This document shows positions 13,999 to 16,239 of a stretch of 16,239 bases of DNA, one piece after another; within the stretch, counting starts at the first letter, position 1, and every line of letters begins with the position of its first letter. The translations under genes were made by a program, and so were the position numbers. Source of the DNA: an uncultured Bacteroidota bacterium (GTDB lineage Bacteria > Bacteroidota > Bacteroidia > Flavobacteriales > Flavobacteriaceae); contig CAILTC010000205.1 in NCBI GenBank assembly GCA_903837025.1, positions 1-16,239 of the forward strand, given 5' to 3'. A model generated the notes under the pieces. That model worked only from the letters and a program-made list of their open reading frames with translations, ran no database searches and was not told the DNA's origin.

Positions 13999-14409
13999 AT
14001 GTTTGATTCAAAACCAAAGAAATATACCGAACTTTTAGGGAAAACAAATAGAATTGTTGAGGGAACCTTGATAAAAGGGGATATTATTTCGCAAGCTGAC
14101 TTTCGATTAGACGGTGAATTAATAGGGAATTTTCAGTCTAAAGGAAAAATTGTAATAGGACCAGCAGGAAGTGTTACGGGAGATATTGTATGTAAAAATG
14201 CAGATATTGAAGGAAAATTTAATGGTAAGATTCAGGTTTTCGAGGTGCTAAACGTAAAATCAAAAGCCATTATTCATGGTGAAGTAACGGTAGGAAAATT
14301 ATCAGTAGAACCCGGCGCCGATTTCAGTGCTTCTTGCAGTATGAAGATCAACACAAAAAACCACATTGGCAATGACGGACAACCAAAACCAGAAGAAGCA
14401 AACCAATAA
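13999..14409 (+). CDS. Bactofilin-family polymer-forming protein
   Basis: The 136-residue protein has the bactofilin right-handed beta-helix, visible as short repeats rich in glycine and valine: EGTLIKGDIISQADFRLDGEL (21-41), GKIVIGPAGSVTGDIVC (49-65), NADIEGKFNGKI (67-78), KSKAIIHGEVTVGKLSVEPGA (87-107). Bactofilins polymerise without nucleotide into filaments at the inner face of the membrane and scaffold cell-shape or envelope machinery. The first 17 residues (FDSKPKKYTELLGKTN) are the usual flexible N-terminal tail. The gene starts 2 nt after the sprE stop, so it is probably translated from the same message. Its last 12 residues are encoded in DNA that also encodes the start of the AtpZ-like protein. 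A link to type IX secretion or motility is inferred from position only. Confidence 0.92.
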   Translation: MFDSKPKKYTELLGKTNRIVEGTLIKGDIISQADFRLDGELIGNFQSKGKIVIGPAGSVTGDIVCKNADIEGKFNGKIQVFEVLNVKSKAIIHGEVTVGKLSVEPGADFSASCSMKINTKNHIGNDGQPKPEEANQ

Positions 14410-14602
14410 ATGGCTTGCTTTTATTAATATTCCCATACAAATGGGAGTCATCATTTTTTTGTTCTCTTATTTAGGAAATTGGCTGGATGGGAAATACCCC
14501 AATTCATACCATGTATTCGTCAAAATTCTAACATTGATTGGAGTTGCTATTGCCTTTTATAACTTAAATAGGCAACTTAAAGATATCAATAAATTATTAT
14601 AA
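14372..14602 (+). CDS. AtpZ/AtpI-family small membrane protein
   Basis: This 76-residue protein has two membrane helices (about 18-36 and 48-66) joined by the family motif GNWLDGKYPNS (35-45, pattern GxWLDxxxP), and a polar helical tail. AtpZ-family proteins precede ATP synthase operons and are linked to c-ring assembly or ion supply. Homologues start shortly before the KWLAFINIPIQMG segment, which supports the ATG at 14372 over the in-frame TTG at 14366. This start makes the gene overlap the 3' end of the bactofilin gene by 38 bp in another frame, so translation is probably coupled. The following gene starts 7 nt downstream. The next internal Met (residue 24) would fall inside the first helix and is unlikely as a start. 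Confidence 0.85.
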   Translation: MTDNQNQKKQTNKWLAFINIPIQMGVIIFLFSYLGNWLDGKYPNSYHVFVKILTLIGVAIAFYNLNRQLKDINKLL

Positions 14603-14609
14603 ACCCAAA

Positions 14610-15008
14610 ATGGATTTAAAAAAATACCAACCTTTGCTCGAGATTATGACAATTTCGATTTTGGTTTATGGAATACACAAATTATTTTTCATCCTGAATG
14701 GAGCCAATCCTAAACTTCAAAATTTTCATTTCCCAATAGAATTAATCTACGGGTTTTTCCTAATTTGCTCCTTAATTATTATTCTGATACTCCTTAAAAT
14801 TAAGGAAAAAAATATTGACAATGTTGGTTATGCTTTTTTATTGGTAACCTGCATCAAGTTAGCAATTTCTTATGTGGTTTTGTATCCAATTATGCATTCG
14901 GGAAATATAAATGTGAATGCTGAAAAAATTGATTTTTTTATCATTTTCGCTTTGTTTTTAACAATTGAGACCGTTGTAACTATTAGAATATTAAACAATA
15001 AGCAATAA
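14610..15008 (+). CDS. Four-helix membrane protein upstream of atpB, AtpI-like (possibly DUF6168)
   Basis: The 132-residue protein has four membrane helices at about 10-30, 42-63, 72-94 and 106-128. The second is followed by a charged KIKEKN loop and the fourth contains a buried acidic ETVVT. This is the topology and position of AtpI, the small protein encoded before atpB that helps assemble the rotor ring of ATP synthase in other bacteria, though sequence similarity is weak. I recall a Flavobacteriia family DUF6168 in this position. The gene is 7 nt after the AtpZ-like gene and 117 bp before atpB, and it ends the sprE-bactofilin-AtpZ transcription unit if the atpB promoter defines a new unit. 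It is likely in the inner membrane. The role in ATP synthase assembly is inferred from context. Confidence 0.65.
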   Translation: MDLKKYQPLLEIMTISILVYGIHKLFFILNGANPKLQNFHFPIELIYGFFLICSLIIILILLKIKEKNIDNVGYAFLLVTCIKLAISYVVLYPIMHSGNINVNAEKIDFFIIFALFLTIETVVTIRILNNKQ

Positions 15009-15054
15009 ATGACAACAAAAACGTCAATTACGGCAAATTTTTTCATTTATTGCT

Positions 15055-15084
15055 TTTGGCATATTAATTTATAATGTACCTTTG
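15055..15084 (+). promoter_or_regulatory. Promoter of atpB (ATP synthase operon)
   Basis: TTTG (15055-15058), an 18-nt spacer and TACCTTTG (15077-15084) match both halves of the Bacteroidetes consensus. The start would be near 15091, giving a leader of about 35 nt. The 117-bp gap before atpB is otherwise empty apart from a 21-codon frame that overlaps the previous stop and looks fortuitous. Confidence 0.65.
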
Positions 15085-15125
15085 CACCCAATTTCAGAAA
15101 GTAAAAATTAAGATATATAACAGAT

Positions 15126-16239
15126 ATGGTGATTTCAAACAAACCACTTAGATTTATAATAGCAATTTTAATAGCGTGTATGCCAATAGTTGGCTTTGCT
15201 AATGCAGCAACCGAAACTACGCCAACACAAACTGAAACAACTGCAGTTGCAGCAGAAAATGCTCCAAAAGTAGTTGATGAAAAATTGGATATTAAAGAAA
15301 AAATAGCCGAGAAAAAAGCACACCACGTTCTTGATGCTCACGAATTTTCTTTATTTGAAGATGAAGCAACGCACACTTATTACGGTTTTCCATTGCCAAT
15401 CATTCTTTGGGATAATGGAGTTCAATTTTTTTCTTCTTCTAAATTCAATCACGGAGAATCGGTTGCAGAATCAAATGGAAATTTTTATAAATTAGGTCAC
15501 AACGAAAAAATTTATAAAACGGATTCGGCTGGAACCATGACTGGTGAAGAACATCATCCAACTAATGTTCAGGTTTTAGATTTTTCTATTACCAAAAATG
15601 TTTTTACAATGATGATTGTTGCTCTTTTAATGTTTTTATTGTTTTCAGGCTTAGCAAAATCATATTCTAAAAACGGAAGTATTGCTTCAGGAGCAGGACG
15701 TTTTTTTGAACCAATTGTTTTGTATGTTCGTGATGAAATAGCCATTCCAAATATTGGTGAGAAACATTACAAACGTTACATGAGTTTCTTATTGACAATA
15801 TTTTTCTTTATCTGGTTCTTAAATATTTTCGGATTAACGCCGCTAGGAATCAATGTTACCGGAAACATAGCTATTACAGCAGGTCTAGGAATAGTTACCT
15901 TTATTATTACAACATTTACAGCAAATAAAAATTATTGGGGACACATTTTCTGGATGCCAGGGGTGCCAACTCCAATGAAAATAATATTAGCGCCAATCGA
16001 ATTGTTGGGAATATTCATCAAGCCTTTTGCATTAATGATTCGTCTTTATGCGAATATGATTGCGGGACACATCGTAGTGATGAGTTTACTTGCTTTAATC
16101 TTTATTTTCAAAAATATTGGTATGGGGGCATTTTCATTGATATTAACATTTATAATATCAATTATCGAAATATTAGTTGCAGCATTGCAGGCTTATATTT
16201 TCACCATGTTAGCCGCTTTGTATTTTGGTTCAGCAGTAG
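15126..16239 (+). CDS. atpB: ATP synthase F0 subunit a (3' end outside window)
   Basis: The frame is open from ATG 15126 to the window end (371 codons plus one base), and the last three bases TAG are not in frame, so the gene continues. Subunit a forms the proton half-channels beside the c ring in the inner membrane. The conserved block PFALMIRLYANMIAGH holds the essential arginine (R306 here, R210 in E. coli), and LQAYIFTMLAALYFG with Q355 forms the last helix. The first about 150 residues are an unusual extension: a signal peptide-like start (FIIAILIACMPIVGFANA), an Ala/Thr/Glu-rich segment, then a His- and aromatic-containing domain before the first membrane helix near 156-175. Such extensions occur in Bacteroidetes a subunits, whereas the E. 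coli protein is only about 271 residues. It has its own promoter and probably leads atpE and the other subunit genes beyond the window. Confidence 0.95.
   Translation, partial: MVISNKPLRFIIAILIACMPIVGFANAATETTPTQTETTAVAAENAPKVVDEKLDIKEKIAEKKAHHVLDAHEFSLFEDEATHTYYGFPLPIILWDNGVQFFSSSKFNHGESVAESNGNFYKLGHNEKIYKTDSAGTMTGEEHHPTNVQVLDFSITKNVFTMMIVALLMFLLFSGLAKSYSKNGSIASGAGRFFEPIVLYVRDEIAIPNIGEKHYKRYMSFLLTIFFFIWFLNIFGLTPLGINVTGNIAITAGLGIVTFIITTFTANKNYWGHIFWMPGVPTPMKIILAPIELLGIFIKPFALMIRLYANMIAGHIVVMSLLALIFIFKNIGMGAFSLILTFIISIIEILVAALQAYIFTMLAALYFGSAV

Noticed and set aside
15008..15073. 21-codon frame starting at the ATG that overlaps the AtpI-like stop (TAAATGA)
   Set aside because: The product (rich in Phe, Ile and Thr, ending near the atpB promoter) has no recognisable character and overlaps the -33 element. 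It is likely fortuitous.

Overview
The window looks like chromosomal DNA of a member of the Flavobacteriaceae, most likely a Flavobacterium or close relative. The evidence is visibly AT-rich sequence, several matches to the Bacteroidetes promoter consensus TTG-N17-23-TAnnTTTG, a SprE/PorW gliding and type IX secretion lipoprotein, several protein families restricted to this group (DUF6341/DUF6427-like, DUF5687, DUF4254 with GT9), and an ATP synthase a subunit with a long exported N-terminal extension typical of the phylum. No tRNA, rRNA, CRISPR array, insertion sequence or prophage was seen. Gene packing is dense and no gene-free stretch exceeds about 120 bp.

Region 1 (1-2440) is the edge of a surface-polysaccharide locus. 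It holds the 3' end of a family 2 glycosyltransferase and, convergent to it, a CapK/PaaK-like adenylate-forming enzyme. The CapK gene directly follows a HigB-HigA toxin-antitoxin pair on the minus strand, and the HigA stop codon abuts the CapK start codon. A palindrome over the inferred start of higBA transcription is a good candidate for the HigA operator.

Region 2 (2440-8810) is housekeeping and membrane genes in alternating orientation: purD, a small membrane protein (DUF6341-like), a polytopic membrane protein (DUF6427-like), upp, a DUF4254 protein plus GT9 glycosyltransferase operon, a small unknown protein, and a PaaE-like flavin/2Fe-2S oxidoreductase. Three convergent pairs in regions 1 and 2 overlap at their stop codons, which leaves no space for a terminator between them. 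A fourth pair is 24 bp apart.

Region 3 (8850-16239) is entirely on the plus strand. A two-gene ABC exporter (DUF5687 permease and its ATPase) is followed by sprE/porW, bactofilin, an AtpZ-like protein, an AtpI-like four-helix membrane protein, and the start of atpB, which runs off the end of the window. From sprE to the AtpI-like gene the genes lie 2 nt apart, overlap by 38 nt, and lie 7 nt apart, so they look like one operon. atpB has its own strong promoter match. The junction physically links cell-surface motility/secretion, a bactofilin cytoskeletal polymer and ATP synthase assembly.

Start codons need care here. Two genes (the GT9 gene and sprE) appear to start with TTG. Two other upstream TTG triplets (before purD and the DUF4254 gene) are part of promoter -7 boxes and are not starts. 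Functional calls rest on motif recognition by eye; no database search was run.
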